NCBI GenBank assembly: GCA_002435755.1 | Contig: DIYH01000030.1 | Span: 286,650 to 350,649, forward strand | Source: Flammeovirgaceae bacterium UBA6059 | GTDB lineage: Bacteria; Bacteroidota; Bacteroidia; Cytophagales; Cyclobacteriaceae | Direction of reading: 5' to 3' | DNA length: 64,000 bases | Part shown: positions 33,827-44,200 of the stretch, piece by piece | Position numbering within the stretch: position 1 is the stretch's first letter | Layout: each line of letters opens with the position of its first letter | Position numbers and translations under genes: made by a program | Notes under the pieces: model-generated | What the model was told of the DNA's origin: nothing | Database searches by the model: none | The model's input: only the letters and a program-made list of their open reading frames with translations

Positions 33827-35341
33827 CTATGATAGTGATTTATACTTCTTTGAGATGATCAAATATAGCAGACCAATATTGATCACCACAATCAGAAAAA
33901 GAGAAGGCAACCCCCCCAGGTTGGATAGCATTTTGATCCCATCAATTCCTGCCATATTGATCATGATGAAGGCGACCGCACCGATAGTGATCCCCCAAAT
34001 GACTTTAATGATCGTAGGAGGTGTAGGTGAGTCCGGAGAAATGCCTGTAGAGCTGATGCCGCCCATGGCTTCCGTGTTAGAGTCAGCGGCGGTGACATAA
34101 GACAGAAATGCGGTGACCAAAAACAAAGGGGCGATGATGTATCGAAGAGGTAGTTCTTCGAAGATGCGATAGATAACAGATTCAGGCCCTTGCTCTTGTA
34201 GTAAATCTCCCAATCCAAGTTTTGAGGTTAGTTCAAAGTCTAAGGTCATACCACCAAAGATGCTCATCCAAAGCATACCGAAAAGCGAAGGGAGAATCCA
34301 ATTGAAGATGAGGAACTGCTTTACAGTATAGCCATAAGACAAGCGGCCCAGGAAAAGGGCAGTGATAGGAGCCCAGGCCAGCCAGTTGGACCAGGAAAAG
34401 GTGGTCCAGCTTTTGGGCCAGGGATCTTCGGGATGTAGGATGGATACCAGACTCATTTCCGGTAGGGTAGTGAAGAATACCTGAAGCCCGGATGCTGCAT
34501 ACTCAACAATGGCCAGTGTAGGGCCAAAGAAGAGTATGAACAGGGCAAGCACTGTGAATATCCGCGCATTGATATCAGACAGTATTCGAATGCCTTTCAT
34601 TAAACCTGATACGGCAGATAATATGAATGATCCAACAATCAGACAAGTGATGACGAGTTGTAGCCATTGGCTCTCATACCCTGTGAGATTGCGGATGCCA
34701 CCGGAAAGTGTGAGGATACCTGCCCCTAGTGAAGCGGCCATACCCGCCACCAATGCATAAAGGCATATGCCATCGATGAAACTGGCCAGGAACGGCTGCT
34801 GCTGGTTGCGTAACAATGGAAAAAGTGTGGAATGAAGGCTAAAGCTCTTTTGCTGATTGTAAAATGCTAACGCAAACATCACCGCTGGAAGGCAGTAGAT
34901 AGCGTAAGGTATAAAAGTCCAGTGCAGAAACAGGTAGCCCATGGCGTCATTGGCGGCCTTTGCTGATCCTGCTTCAACTCCTGAAAAGGAAGGAGGGTCT
35001 GCAAGATGATATAATGGTTCGGCAGTACCCCAAAAAATGATACCCGTCGCAATCGTAGTACACAGCACTATGGAGAACCATCGCCATTTTGTAAGAAAGG
35101 GTTGTGCATGGGCTCCCCCTATCTTTATTTTCCCGATAGGGTGAAAACAGATAAAAAGGCAGGTCAGAAGCATCAAAGTCGTGCCTGCACTGAAGAGCCA
35201 TCCAAAATTGTTGAGAATGAAGTTGTTGATCCGGGCTGTAGTGTCTAAGAACTTGTCACTATCAGCAATACTAAAGATCAATGCCACCATTAAAAGAACG
35301 AATGGAGGCCAGAAAACCTGATGCCGCAGCTTGGCAGTCAA
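33827..35341 (-). CDS. BCCT-family transporter (betaine/carnitine/choline type)
   Basis: 504 residues with about 12 membrane helices. The family motif F-S-W-S-N-W-L-A-W-A-P-I-T-A-L-F-L-G-R (near residue 315) corresponds to the conserved Trp-rich helix of betaine carriers, and G-T-A-E-P-L-Y-H at about residue 105 is also diagnostic. The start is a TTG at 35341; no in-frame ATG lies nearer. Symports quaternary amines with H+ or Na+; likely an osmoprotectant or nutrient importer in a marine cell. The sequence of the central substrate box is divergent, so the exact solute is unsure. Confidence 0.85.
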   Translation of the reverse strand: MTAKLRHQVFWPPFVLLMVALIFSIADSDKFLDTTARINNFILNNFGWLFSAGTTLMLLTCLFICFHPIGKIKIGGAHAQPFLTKWRWFSIVLCTTIATGIIFWGTAEPLYHLADPPSFSGVEAGSAKAANDAMGYLFLHWTFIPYAIYCLPAVMFALAFYNQQKSFSLHSTLFPLLRNQQQPFLASFIDGICLYALVAGMAASLGAGILTLSGGIRNLTGYESQWLQLVITCLIVGSFILSAVSGLMKGIRILSDINARIFTVLALFILFFGPTLAIVEYAASGLQVFFTTLPEMSLVSILHPEDPWPKSWTTFSWSNWLAWAPITALFLGRLSYGYTVKQFLIFNWILPSLFGMLWMSIFGGMTLDFELTSKLGLGDLLQEQGPESVIYRIFEELPLRYIIAPLFLVTAFLSYVTAADSNTEAMGGISSTGISPDSPTPPTIIKVIWGITIGAVAFIMINMAGIDGIKMLSNLGGLPSLFLIVVINIGLLYLIISKKYKSLS

Positions 35342-35495
35342 GATAGTCGTGAAGTTTGAGAAGTTGGAAATGGTTTTGTGATTAAATGAGTCGGAAAATT
35401 AGCCTTTAGTTGATAGGCGACAAAATACCAACGTCATTGATCTTAGAGACCAGCTAGTTTGACATCATTTTCTTAATTTGGCTAAAAGACGAGTT

Positions 35496-36368
35496 ATGCA
35501 TGTTGCTTTGATCCAGGACTCTCCGGTATTGTTTGATCTGCCAGCCACAATGAACAAAATCAGGTCATTAGCAGCAGAAGCTGCAAAGGATAGACCTGAT
35601 CTCATCTTGTTTCCTGAGGCCTTCATTCCAGCCTATCCTCGAGGTTTGACCTTTGGTACTGTCGTGGGGAGCCGTAGCGCAGAGGGTCGCGAGACCTGGC
35701 TCAGATATTGGCAGAATTGTATCGAAGTACCGAGTGTCGATACTGAAGCGCTCGGCCAGATAGCGAAAGAGCACAGCGTATACCTCATCATAGGTGTGGT
35801 GGAACGTGGTGCGACAGGCACGCTTTATTGCACCATTCTTTATTTTGACCCTACCGGAAAACTGCTCGGTAAGCATCGCAAGCTCAAGCCAACAGCAGCA
35901 GAGCGCATCATCTGGGGTGAGGGAGATGGAGATGACCTGGACGTATTTGATACACCTATCGGAAAAATAGGTGGACTGGTATGCTGGGAAAATTACATGC
36001 CGCTACCGCGAACAAAACTCTACGGACAGGGCATTGAGATCTACTGCGCTCCGACGGCTGATCATCGAGAGAGCTGGCAACATACCATACGTCATATTGC
36101 GCTGGAAGGTAGGTGTTTTGTGTTAGGCTGCAATCAATATGTCGAGAAAGGTGATTACCCTGAACTGCCGGGTGAAGATTACAGAGCATTTCCTGAGATC
36201 ATGAGTAAAGGAGGCAGTGTGATCGTCGACCCTTTAGGCAATCTTGTGGCCGGGCCATTATTTGATGAGCCCGGTATTCTTACAGCAAACCTTGATATGG
36301 ATCTGATTGCCAAAGGGAAGATGGACTTTGATGTGGCGGGACACTACTTAAGGAAGGACATTGAATAA
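35496..36368 (+). CDS. nitrilase-superfamily carbon-nitrogen hydrolase
   Basis: 290 residues from the ATG at 35496, where AAAGACGAG lies upstream; a TTG 18 nt earlier is possible. Catalytic triad: E41 (LFPEAF), K129 (HRKLKPT), C163 (VCWENY). The spacing K129-C163 equals that in characterised nitrilases. The H-R-K-L-K-P-T-x-x-E-R and C-W-E-N motifs point to a true aliphatic or aromatic nitrilase rather than an amidase. It would turn R-CN into acid and ammonia; a cytoplasmic enzyme. It stands between a BCCT importer and an unknown secreted protein. Confidence 0.88.
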   Translation: MHVALIQDSPVLFDLPATMNKIRSLAAEAAKDRPDLILFPEAFIPAYPRGLTFGTVVGSRSAEGRETWLRYWQNCIEVPSVDTEALGQIAKEHSVYLIIGVVERGATGTLYCTILYFDPTGKLLGKHRKLKPTAAERIIWGEGDGDDLDVFDTPIGKIGGLVCWENYMPLPRTKLYGQGIEIYCAPTADHRESWQHTIRHIALEGRCFVLGCNQYVEKGDYPELPGEDYRAFPEIMSKGGSVIVDPLGNLVAGPLFDEPGILTANLDMDLIAKGKMDFDVAGHYLRKDIE

Positions 36369-36482
36369 TGGAGAATTGAAAATTGAGAATTCGAAATAAA
36401 TTGAATCTGTCATAAGGAAGGAAGTCTTTCTTAAGCTTCCTCGAATTTGTTAATAACTTTTACTTCTAGGGAAACAACCGTT

Positions 36483-36992
36483 ATGCTGAGGTATTTGGTC
36501 ATTCTTGAATTAGTAATTCTCTTCAATACCCACAACCTTGAAGCTCAGACCGCTGAAAGAAGAATCGAAGTTGAGAATCAAGTGGATCAATTTCTGCAGG
36601 AGTCATTAATCGAACCTGATAGCCTGATATTGGTTGGTAAATGGTTATTCAGTGGTGGTTTCTATTCCTCCTACATTTATTTGAAGGATAATGGAAGGTT
36701 TAAAAGCGGCGAGTCAACGTGTTTTGGTAGATACGGTGGTAGAGGTAAATGGTATATTTCAAATGACCAGCTTGAATTAAGAAGTTTATCAAAATTTAGA
36801 AAACTATTGGTTTACGCCTTTAAGGATTGTTACTTTCTAATCGATAATGATGGTGTAACTGTTGATGAAATTAAACTCTTAGCTTCTGACATTTATAGGA
36901 AGAAACCAATGTCAAAAGAAGATTTGTGGGGCCTTGTTATGTCGATGGTACTAATTAAGCAACAAGAAAAATTAGACACTCAAACTCAATAG
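36483..36992 (+). CDS. secreted protein of unknown function
   Basis: 169 residues from the ATG at 36483, directly before a signal peptide ending E-A-Q near residue 22. The rest has strand-like blocks (DSLILVGKWLFSGGFYSSYIYL, GKWYISNDQLELRSL) such as lipocalin-like fold proteins use, but no family was recognised. Ends 42 nt before the GTG of the next gene. Confidence 0.6.
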   Translation: MLRYLVILELVILFNTHNLEAQTAERRIEVENQVDQFLQESLIEPDSLILVGKWLFSGGFYSSYIYLKDNGRFKSGESTCFGRYGGRGKWYISNDQLELRSLSKFRKLLVYAFKDCYFLIDNDGVTVDEIKLLASDIYRKKPMSKEDLWGLVMSMVLIKQQEKLDTQTQ

Positions 36993-37033
36993 ACTTTAAA
37001 ACCGCTGACTATTTTCCATGGACTTTCAAGTTC

Positions 37034-37453
37034 GTGGGTGGCCTGTTAGGTATAGGTGTGGTGGTGGCCTTGACCAAGGTGATGCTCCTATTAGCAGCAG
37101 TGTTTCTTGTTTTCGAGGTACTACTACTGACCACTAACTATCGATTAAGCATTGATCAGGCCAACAATCAATACAAAGAATACATTTGGGTGCTTGGTAT
37201 CAAGAGAGGGGATTGGAAGCCCTATGAGAAGCTAGACTACCTCTTTATCAATAAGAAGTTTGTCAGCCAGAAAATGAATATGGAATCACTTTCGAATACC
37301 ATTCGGAAGCCAGTTTATGATGGCTACCTGAGGTTTTCTGAAGATCATAAGCTCTTTGTTGGTTCTAGTGATAGCAAGTCATCACTTATTCAAAGAATGA
37401 AACCCATCGCGGATCAACTCGGTGTTGAGCTTGTCGATTATGATGCGTCCTGA
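37034..37453 (+). CDS. small membrane protein with uncertain start
   Basis: At least 139 residues from the GTG at 37034: two hydrophobic segments (GGLLGIGVVVALTKVMLLLAAVFLVFEVLLL region, residues 2-32) then a beta-rich cytoplasmic part (YKEYIWVLGIKRGDW, YLRFSEDHKLFVGSS). The frame is open for about 20 more codons upstream and reads DFKTADYFPWTFKF, which looks like true protein, so translation may begin earlier at a non-standard codon, or a start was lost. Family not recognised. Confidence 0.5.
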   Translation: MGGLLGIGVVVALTKVMLLLAAVFLVFEVLLLTTNYRLSIDQANNQYKEYIWVLGIKRGDWKPYEKLDYLFINKKFVSQKMNMESLSNTIRKPVYDGYLRFSEDHKLFVGSSDSKSSLIQRMKPIADQLGVELVDYDAS

Positions 37454-37636
37454 ATCAGTATGCTTGGCACAATAGTCGTTCTGACTTTCAAACTCAGGAA
37501 ATAGGACCAAGAAAAATAATTTTATAGTACTGATGTAACCTTTCGTATTTCGTCAAGTCTTCCAGATGTGACGCAAATTCTCACTATGCGAGGAGGTACC
37601 ACCCAGATAATCAAGTATTTCTACTTTCATATACTT

Positions 37637-37662
37637 TGTAATACTTAGTACTATGTATTACA
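37637..37662. promoter_or_regulatory. inverted repeat upstream of the fifth permease
   Basis: TGTAATAC (37637-37644) and GTATTACA (37655-37662) form a perfect inverted repeat 10 nt apart, 25 nt before the permease ATG. Such A/T-rich palindromes resemble the PadR operators in this window, although no padR gene is adjacent here. Confidence 0.55.
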
Positions 37663-37686
37663 TTTATCAGGTCAAAACTCAAAATC

Positions 37687-40155
37687 ATGTTCAAAAACTA
37701 CTTCAATGTGGCCTGGAGGTCACTGCTCAAACACCCGCTGTATGCCGCAATTAACGTTTTCGGATTAGCATTAGGTATCTCAGCCTACCTGCTGATCATG
37801 CAGTATGTCTCCTTCGAGGAGAGCTATGAATCTCATGTTCCAAATGCGAAGGACATCTATCGAGTTCGCCTTGATATGTATCGCAATGGCGAACTCATGT
37901 ACAAGAGTTCTGAGAATTATCCCGGTGTTGGGCCTGCCTTGCTGGACGAGTATCCTGAAGTGCTTCAATCCGCCAAGGCCTACAACATCGGCTCTAAGAA
38001 TAATGTGATCATTACTCGTGATGATGCTCCTGGAGGTCCTGTTGTGATGAAGCATCGGAAGTTCATGTATGCTGAAAAGGACATTCTGGCTCTACTCGGA
38101 TTTCAGATGATCCAGGGAGACATCAACACAGCCCTGGAAGAACCCTTCTCCATGGTCATTTCGGAATCGATGGCCAGGAAGTATTTCGGTAATGAAAACC
38201 CAATAGGTAGAAACCTTAGACTTGAAGATGATGACTTTGCCAATGAACTCAATAAAGTCACTGGTGTATTCGCTGATTTACCATCAAGCACGCATTTAAA
38301 GGTAGATGTATTGTCTTCCTTTAGTACTCTGCTGACACGAGGTGATTGGGCTCAGGGACGCTATGGTACTGGATGGGGTCGTAAGGACTTTTATACCTAT
38401 GTACGACTGACGTCTGGTACTAATCCCGCTACGCTTCAGGCTAAGTTTTCAGCGCTTGTTGACAAATATCAACCAGATAACAAAGGGAAGAACATCGTTA
38501 ATGAGCTATTGCTTCAACCTATCACATCAATACATCTTGACGATCCATTGACTGACGAACCAGAGGTGAATGGCAGTCGAGAGGCTGTTTCCTATCTGGG
38601 TATCATCACAGTGTTTATCATCATCATTGCTTGGGTCAATTATATCAACCTGAGTACTGCACGGTCGATGGACCGGGGTAGAGAGGTCGGATTAAGAAAG
38701 GTGATGGGCTCTTATCGCCACCACCTGATCATCCAGTTCCTCATTGAGGCGTTTGTAATTAACGGACTAGCAATGTTGCTCGGATTCTTCATCATTGCGG
38801 TAGCGACACCTTTTTTTGTTGGCATTGGTGGTACACCTGAAGATTATATCATCTGGCAGCAATCATGGTTCTGGGGGCATGTTAGTGTTCTCTTCGTCGT
38901 TGGTTCTTTGCTTTCGGGGATATACCCAGCCTTTGTGATGTCCTCTTTCAAGCCTATCATGGTACTCAAAGGCAAACTCAAAAACTCAAGCGCTGGGCTC
39001 TCTTTACGCAAGGGTCTGGTGATACTTCAGTTCACCATTGCGGTAGCGCTTATGATCGGGACATGGACGGTTTACAATCAGATGGAGTACATGCAAAATC
39101 GTGATCTTGGTTTTAATATCGATCAAACCATCGTGGTGGAGCGACCAGCGAAGCGTGATACTTCTCATGCACTCAATGTTAGCCGCGTAACTGCATTTAA
39201 GAATTCGCTCCGCCAAGAGTCTGATGTCATCAATGTAGGAGGTGGTTCTGCCCTACCGGGCAAACAATTGCGGTTCAAAACACCTATTCGTACAAGGGAG
39301 CAAACCGTGCAGGACGCCATTCCTTTTTCCTATGCCAACATGGATTATGGATATTTCGAGACCATGAATATGAAAGCGGTAGCTGGTCGGGTTTTCGCTG
39401 AGGAGTTCAAAGATCATGAGGACCGTGGGAATATCATGATCAATGAAACAGGCGCGCGGCAGCTCGGATTTGAAACGCCGGAGGAGGCAATCAACGCTGT
39501 GCTAGCCATAGACCAATTTGATGTGGAGGTGAAGGTAGTTGGTGTCTTAGAGGACTATCATCAAGAATCGCTCAAAGAGGCCAAGTCACCCATCATATTC
39601 GGTGCTGCAGAAGGTGTAATGGAGTACTATATGGTTCATGTCAATACCAATGATCTACCTATGACCTTAGAAAAAATTGAGACAGCCTGGTTGAAGGCAT
39701 TTCCGGGGAATGCTTTTGACTACTTCTTTCTCGATACCTACTTCAATAGCTATTATGAAAGTGAACGCCAATTCAGAGATCTGTTTACAGCCTTTGCGAT
39801 ACTGGCAGCAGTGATTGGGTGTTTGGGTCTATTCGGATTGTCATCTTTCACGGCAATGCAGCGTACCCGCGAAATAGCGATTCGCAAGGTGCTTGGTAGC
39901 TCGGTGAACAAGATCGTTTTGTTGCTTTCACGCGATTTTCTCTTGCTTGTGGGAGTAGGTATTGTGATTGCTTGGCCATTGAGTTATTTCATTATGGATA
40001 ACTGGTTGGCTAATTATCCTTATGCAGTTTCCATCGGGATGACATCCTTCATTGCTTCCGGATTGATTGTGGTGGGAGTGGCATTGCTGACCATCACCTA
40101 TCATATCCTCAAGTCAGCCTTGGCCAATCCAGTGGAGAGCTTGAAGTATGAGTAA
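37687..40155 (+). CDS. orphan FtsX/MacB-type permease without prefix domain
   Basis: 822 residues. It begins straight at the first helix (MFKNYFNVAWRSLLKHPL) and so lacks the soluble prefix found in the other four. Cores: DRGREVGLRKVMGSY and QRTREIAIRKVLGSS, with the usual two periplasmic domains. No PadR gene upstream, though an inverted repeat is there. Ends ANPVESLKYE. May respond to a PadR encoded elsewhere, or have lost its partner. Confidence 0.83.
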   Translation: MFKNYFNVAWRSLLKHPLYAAINVFGLALGISAYLLIMQYVSFEESYESHVPNAKDIYRVRLDMYRNGELMYKSSENYPGVGPALLDEYPEVLQSAKAYNIGSKNNVIITRDDAPGGPVVMKHRKFMYAEKDILALLGFQMIQGDINTALEEPFSMVISESMARKYFGNENPIGRNLRLEDDDFANELNKVTGVFADLPSSTHLKVDVLSSFSTLLTRGDWAQGRYGTGWGRKDFYTYVRLTSGTNPATLQAKFSALVDKYQPDNKGKNIVNELLLQPITSIHLDDPLTDEPEVNGSREAVSYLGIITVFIIIIAWVNYINLSTARSMDRGREVGLRKVMGSYRHHLIIQFLIEAFVINGLAMLLGFFIIAVATPFFVGIGGTPEDYIIWQQSWFWGHVSVLFVVGSLLSGIYPAFVMSSFKPIMVLKGKLKNSSAGLSLRKGLVILQFTIAVALMIGTWTVYNQMEYMQNRDLGFNIDQTIVVERPAKRDTSHALNVSRVTAFKNSLRQESDVINVGGGSALPGKQLRFKTPIRTREQTVQDAIPFSYANMDYGYFETMNMKAVAGRVFAEEFKDHEDRGNIMINETGARQLGFETPEEAINAVLAIDQFDVEVKVVGVLEDYHQESLKEAKSPIIFGAAEGVMEYYMVHVNTNDLPMTLEKIETAWLKAFPGNAFDYFFLDTYFNSYYESERQFRDLFTAFAILAAVIGCLGLFGLSSFTAMQRTREIAIRKVLGSSVNKIVLLLSRDFLLLVGVGIVIAWPLSYFIMDNWLANYPYAVSIGMTSFIASGLIVVGVALLTITYHILKSALANPVESLKYE

Positions 40156-40566
40156 AGGTTGAGCTTTAGCTCATCAGCCTTTCGTTATCCCAGCACATTG
40201 AAGGAATCTCTTCGAGATTTGATATTTCAACTAGACAAATGCTCTACATGGATTCCTCTATCTATACATTCACTACTAACAGATCTTAAAAGCTAAATTC
40301 TAAACCTAGTTCAAAGAACGATCACACTAAACATATCTGATAAAAAGATGAAACATCATATTTGTCAAACGTAATTAAATCAAAGTAAGGATTACTTAAG
40401 TCGTTCCTACTTCTCAATGACGAGCTCTTGTGGAGCGGTACCATGTTTTACACATGCTTGTCATTCCTAGCTCGCGTTCATGAACAAGTCATATACAGTA
40501 TCGAAATCCCCATCCCCTCCCACAGCGGTTCTTGCAAGTCAAGCAAACAACATCTAATTTGACACA
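40156..40566. other. intergenic region
   Basis: No gene supported in 411 nt. A weak hairpin AATCTC-TTC-GAGATT at 40204-40218 and another with GAGC/GCTC just after the permease stop may serve as terminators. The rest is A/T-rich without a feature I can name. Confidence 0.4.
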
Positions 40567-41157
40567 ATGATACATCGATTTCAACCTCTCGCGCTCTTAC
40601 TCTTACTGGCCTGTTCAACTCCACCCAAGGAGCCACAGACATTTCCGGTAGGACAGATCAAAACACCTCAAGGAGAAATGCTCTTCTGGCTCTATGATAA
40701 GACACCTATTCATAAAGAGAGTTTCATCAAGCTAGCTAATGAGCGTTATTGGCATGATTATACTTTTAACCGTGTGGTCGAAGGTTTTGTGATTCAAGGT
40801 GGATGTCCTGATACGCCAGAAGGTTTTGCAGATTCACATTACCTTCTCCAGCCAGAGTTTAACGATAGCATCAAACACATTTATGGCGCATTGGGTGCCG
40901 GCCGTGATGGCAATCCAGAAAAGCTATCTGCGGGCTGCCAGCTCTACATCGTCCATGATCAAGAAGGTATCCCACGACTTGATGGCAACTATATGATCTT
41001 TGGTCAGATGCTCCAAGGTTTCGACGTGCTGGAAGCTATTGCGGTAGTGGAAGTGGACTCTCTGGATAAGCCACTGATAGACGTACCGATGGAAGTCAAT
41101 ATACTAGACATGACCGCCAGGGAGCTGAGTGAGTTGGGTTACGAAGTGGACAACTAG
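40567..41157 (+). CDS. cyclophilin-type peptidyl-prolyl isomerase lipoprotein
   Basis: 196 residues with a lipobox L-L-A-C at 13-16. The core is the cyclophilin fold: F-W-L-Y-D-K-T-P-I-H-K-E-S-F-I-K-L-A, then Y-T-F-N-R-V-V-E-G-F-V-I-Q-G-G-C, and G-A-L-G-A-G-R-D-G-N with G-x-x-x-S-x-x-C-Q-L-Y. Catalytic Arg and Phe are in F-N-R-V; the C-terminal region is divergent. Speeds up prolyl bond rotation in folding of envelope proteins, from the periplasmic face of the outer membrane. A TTCCGGTAG copy is inside the gene. Confidence 0.85.
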   Translation: MIHRFQPLALLLLLACSTPPKEPQTFPVGQIKTPQGEMLFWLYDKTPIHKESFIKLANERYWHDYTFNRVVEGFVIQGGCPDTPEGFADSHYLLQPEFNDSIKHIYGALGAGRDGNPEKLSAGCQLYIVHDQEGIPRLDGNYMIFGQMLQGFDVLEAIAVVEVDSLDKPLIDVPMEVNILDMTARELSELGYEVDN

Positions 41158-41234
41158 CCCTCACTCCAACCTTCCAAATAATTCTACTTTAACCCAATAC
41201 GGGAGATCAGTACTTTAAAACAAACTTCTAAACC

Positions 41235-44200
41235 ATGAGATTCTTAATCATCCTCCTGATAGTATCCTCAACCACATTGCTAGCTCAGAGGAGAAAACGA
41301 GCTGCACCTGCAGCTCCACAAGTGGACCTTAACGAACATTATGCAGCTGTAAAGTGGCGAAATGTTGGACCATTTCGTGGTGGTCGCTCTGTGGCTTCCA
41401 GTGGTGTGATCGGCGATCCACTAACATACTACATGACCACTACAGGTGGCGGCCTTTGGAAGACCTATGATGCTGGGAACTCCTGGACCAATATCTCCGA
41501 CGGCTTCTTCAAGACGGGTTCGGTAGGAGCGATTGCCGTATCCGAAAGTGATCCTAACGTCATCTACGTTGGCATGGGTGAACATGCACCCCGAGGTGTA
41601 ATGACCTCCTTTGGAGATGGTATTTATAAGTCTACTGACGCAGGCAAAACCTGGGAGCATCTGGGATTAGAACTTACGAGGCATATCGCCAATATCAAGA
41701 TCCATCCTAAGAACCCTGATATCGTATATGTCGCTGCTCAAGGTGCGGTACACGGACCTACACAAGAGCGTGGCATCTATAAAAGTACCGATGGTGGTAA
41801 GAACTGGCGCAAAGTACTCTTCATCGATGAGAACTCAGGTGCTAGTAGTCTCTCCATGGATATGACCAACCCAAGAATACTCTACGCAGCTTTCTGGGAT
41901 CATATTCGCTTGCCTTGGAAGGTCGTCAGTGGAGGGCCTGGAAGTGGCGTTTACAAGTCCAAGGACAGTGGTGAGACCTGGGAGAAAATTCAGGATGGCT
42001 TACCGACAGAATTGGGTAAGATTGGCATCTCCGTCAGCCGTGCTAATCCAGAAAAGGTTTATGCCATCGTGGAGAGTGATTCTGAACAAGACAAGGGTGG
42101 TCTATTTGTATCCAGCAACGGTGGAAAGAACTGGAGCCGTATTAGCCGTGATCATCGATTGACAATGAGAGCTTGGTACTACACCGAAGTATTTGCTGAT
42201 CCTACTGATGAGCATACGGTTTACGTACTTAGTCCACATGCTTTGAAGTCCATCGACGGAGGTAAGAGTTGGTCTCGAATGACAGGTACGCATGGTGATT
42301 TTCATGACCTATGGATCAATCCAGATAACGGTCAAAATATGGTGATCTCTAATGATGGTGGTGCCGGCATTACTTTCAACCAGGGCGACACCTGGTCACG
42401 TCAGGACATCATGCCAACAGCACAATTTTACCGAGTCAATCTTGACAATGTATTCCCTTATCGCATCTATGGAGGTCAGCAAGACAACTCTTCTGTTGTA
42501 ATTCAGCACCGTGATCCTAATGGGTATGGCATAGACAAGCAGCATTGGACGTACTCCGCAGGAGGAGAGAGTGCTTTCCTTGCTTTTGATCCCGACAATC
42601 CGCGCTATGTATTAGGAGGTAGTTATCAGGGTGCTATCGAGGCATTAGACACCAAACTGGGTGATGGTAATCGCATTATGTCAGCCCCAATCCAGTACCT
42701 CGCTATGGAGGCAAGGGACATGAAATATCGTTTCAATTGGAATGCTCCTATCATCTGGTCTAAGCACGAACCCAACACCTACTATCATGGTGCACAGGTA
42801 CTACTAAAGACCAAAGATCGCGGTATCAGCTGGGAAGAAGTTTCTCCTGACCTTACCAGAAATCAAGATAGCAAGCAAGGAAAAGGTGGTGGCCCATACA
42901 CTAATGAAGGTGCCGGAGGCGAAAACTACGGTACATTGAGTTACGTGGTAGAGTCGCCTCATGAAGCTGGTGTCATCTGGACAGGAAGTGATGATGGTTT
43001 GGTGCACATCACAAGAGATGGTGGTGCTAATTGGAACAACGTCACTCCGTCAGGCCTCCAGGAATGCCTAATCAATGCCATTGAGGTATCACCTCATGAT
43101 CCGGCAACAGCTTACATCGCTACTACGCGCTATAAGTTCAATGACTTCACACCAGCGATGTACAAAACGACCGACTATGGTCAGACCTGGACTAATATCA
43201 GCGGCAATTTGCCTTATGGTTCCTACGGTCGTGCTGTACGTGAAGATGAAGAACGCAAAGATCTGCTTTACACAGGCACGGAAATGGGCGTTTATGTCTC
43301 CTTCAACGGAGGTCAAAGCTGGTCATCCCTTCAGCTAAACTTGCCTATCGTACCTATCACTGATTTGATCCAACGTCATTGTGATTTAATTGTGGCCACT
43401 CAAGGTCGTTCATTTTGGGTACTCGATGATATAGGTTTGATTCGTCAGTACGCAGGAGCCAATGACGGTTTCAAGCTTTACCAACCTGAGGACACCTACC
43501 GAGTTACAGGAGGAAGTGAGTTGGATAGTTCCTCGCCTTCAGTAGACGGCAAAGGCAAGTTCACTGGTGTCAATCCTGCGTCAGGAGTAGTGATGTACTA
43601 TAACCTAGATACTGATTCACTTGATCTGGAGTTGACCATTTCCGGTAGTGACGGCAATGTGGTACGCCAATTGAGCTCCAAGAAGGATCCTAACTACAAG
43701 TCTTATCGCGGTGGACCATCAGCTGATCCCACACTATCAAATAGCAAAGGAATAAATAGAATCGTTTGGGATATGCGTTACCCTACCATGGCCGGAGTAC
43801 CAACAGTATATATCGAGGGTAGCTATAGAGGTCACAAGGCTGTACCAGGTGAATACACCGTTACCTTAAAATCAGGTGACCGTGAGTCTTCATCAAGTTT
43901 CACGATCATGCCTAATCCTCTACTAGAAGCTACAACAGCTGACTATCAGAAGCAGCACGAAGTGATGTCATCTATTCAAAGGCGTGTGAATGATATTCAT
44001 GGTAAGGTTAATGATATGTCCAAGGTGCGTGATCAAATCGATGCAATCATTGATCGTTTGTCAGATGATGAGACTTACTACGAAATAGTAGACCAGGGGA
44101 AAGCATTGATGAAGAAGTTGACCGAATGGGATGGAGAACTCATTCAGCGTAAGTCTGAAGAGTACGATGACACCATCAATTTCCCGAATAAACTGACAGC

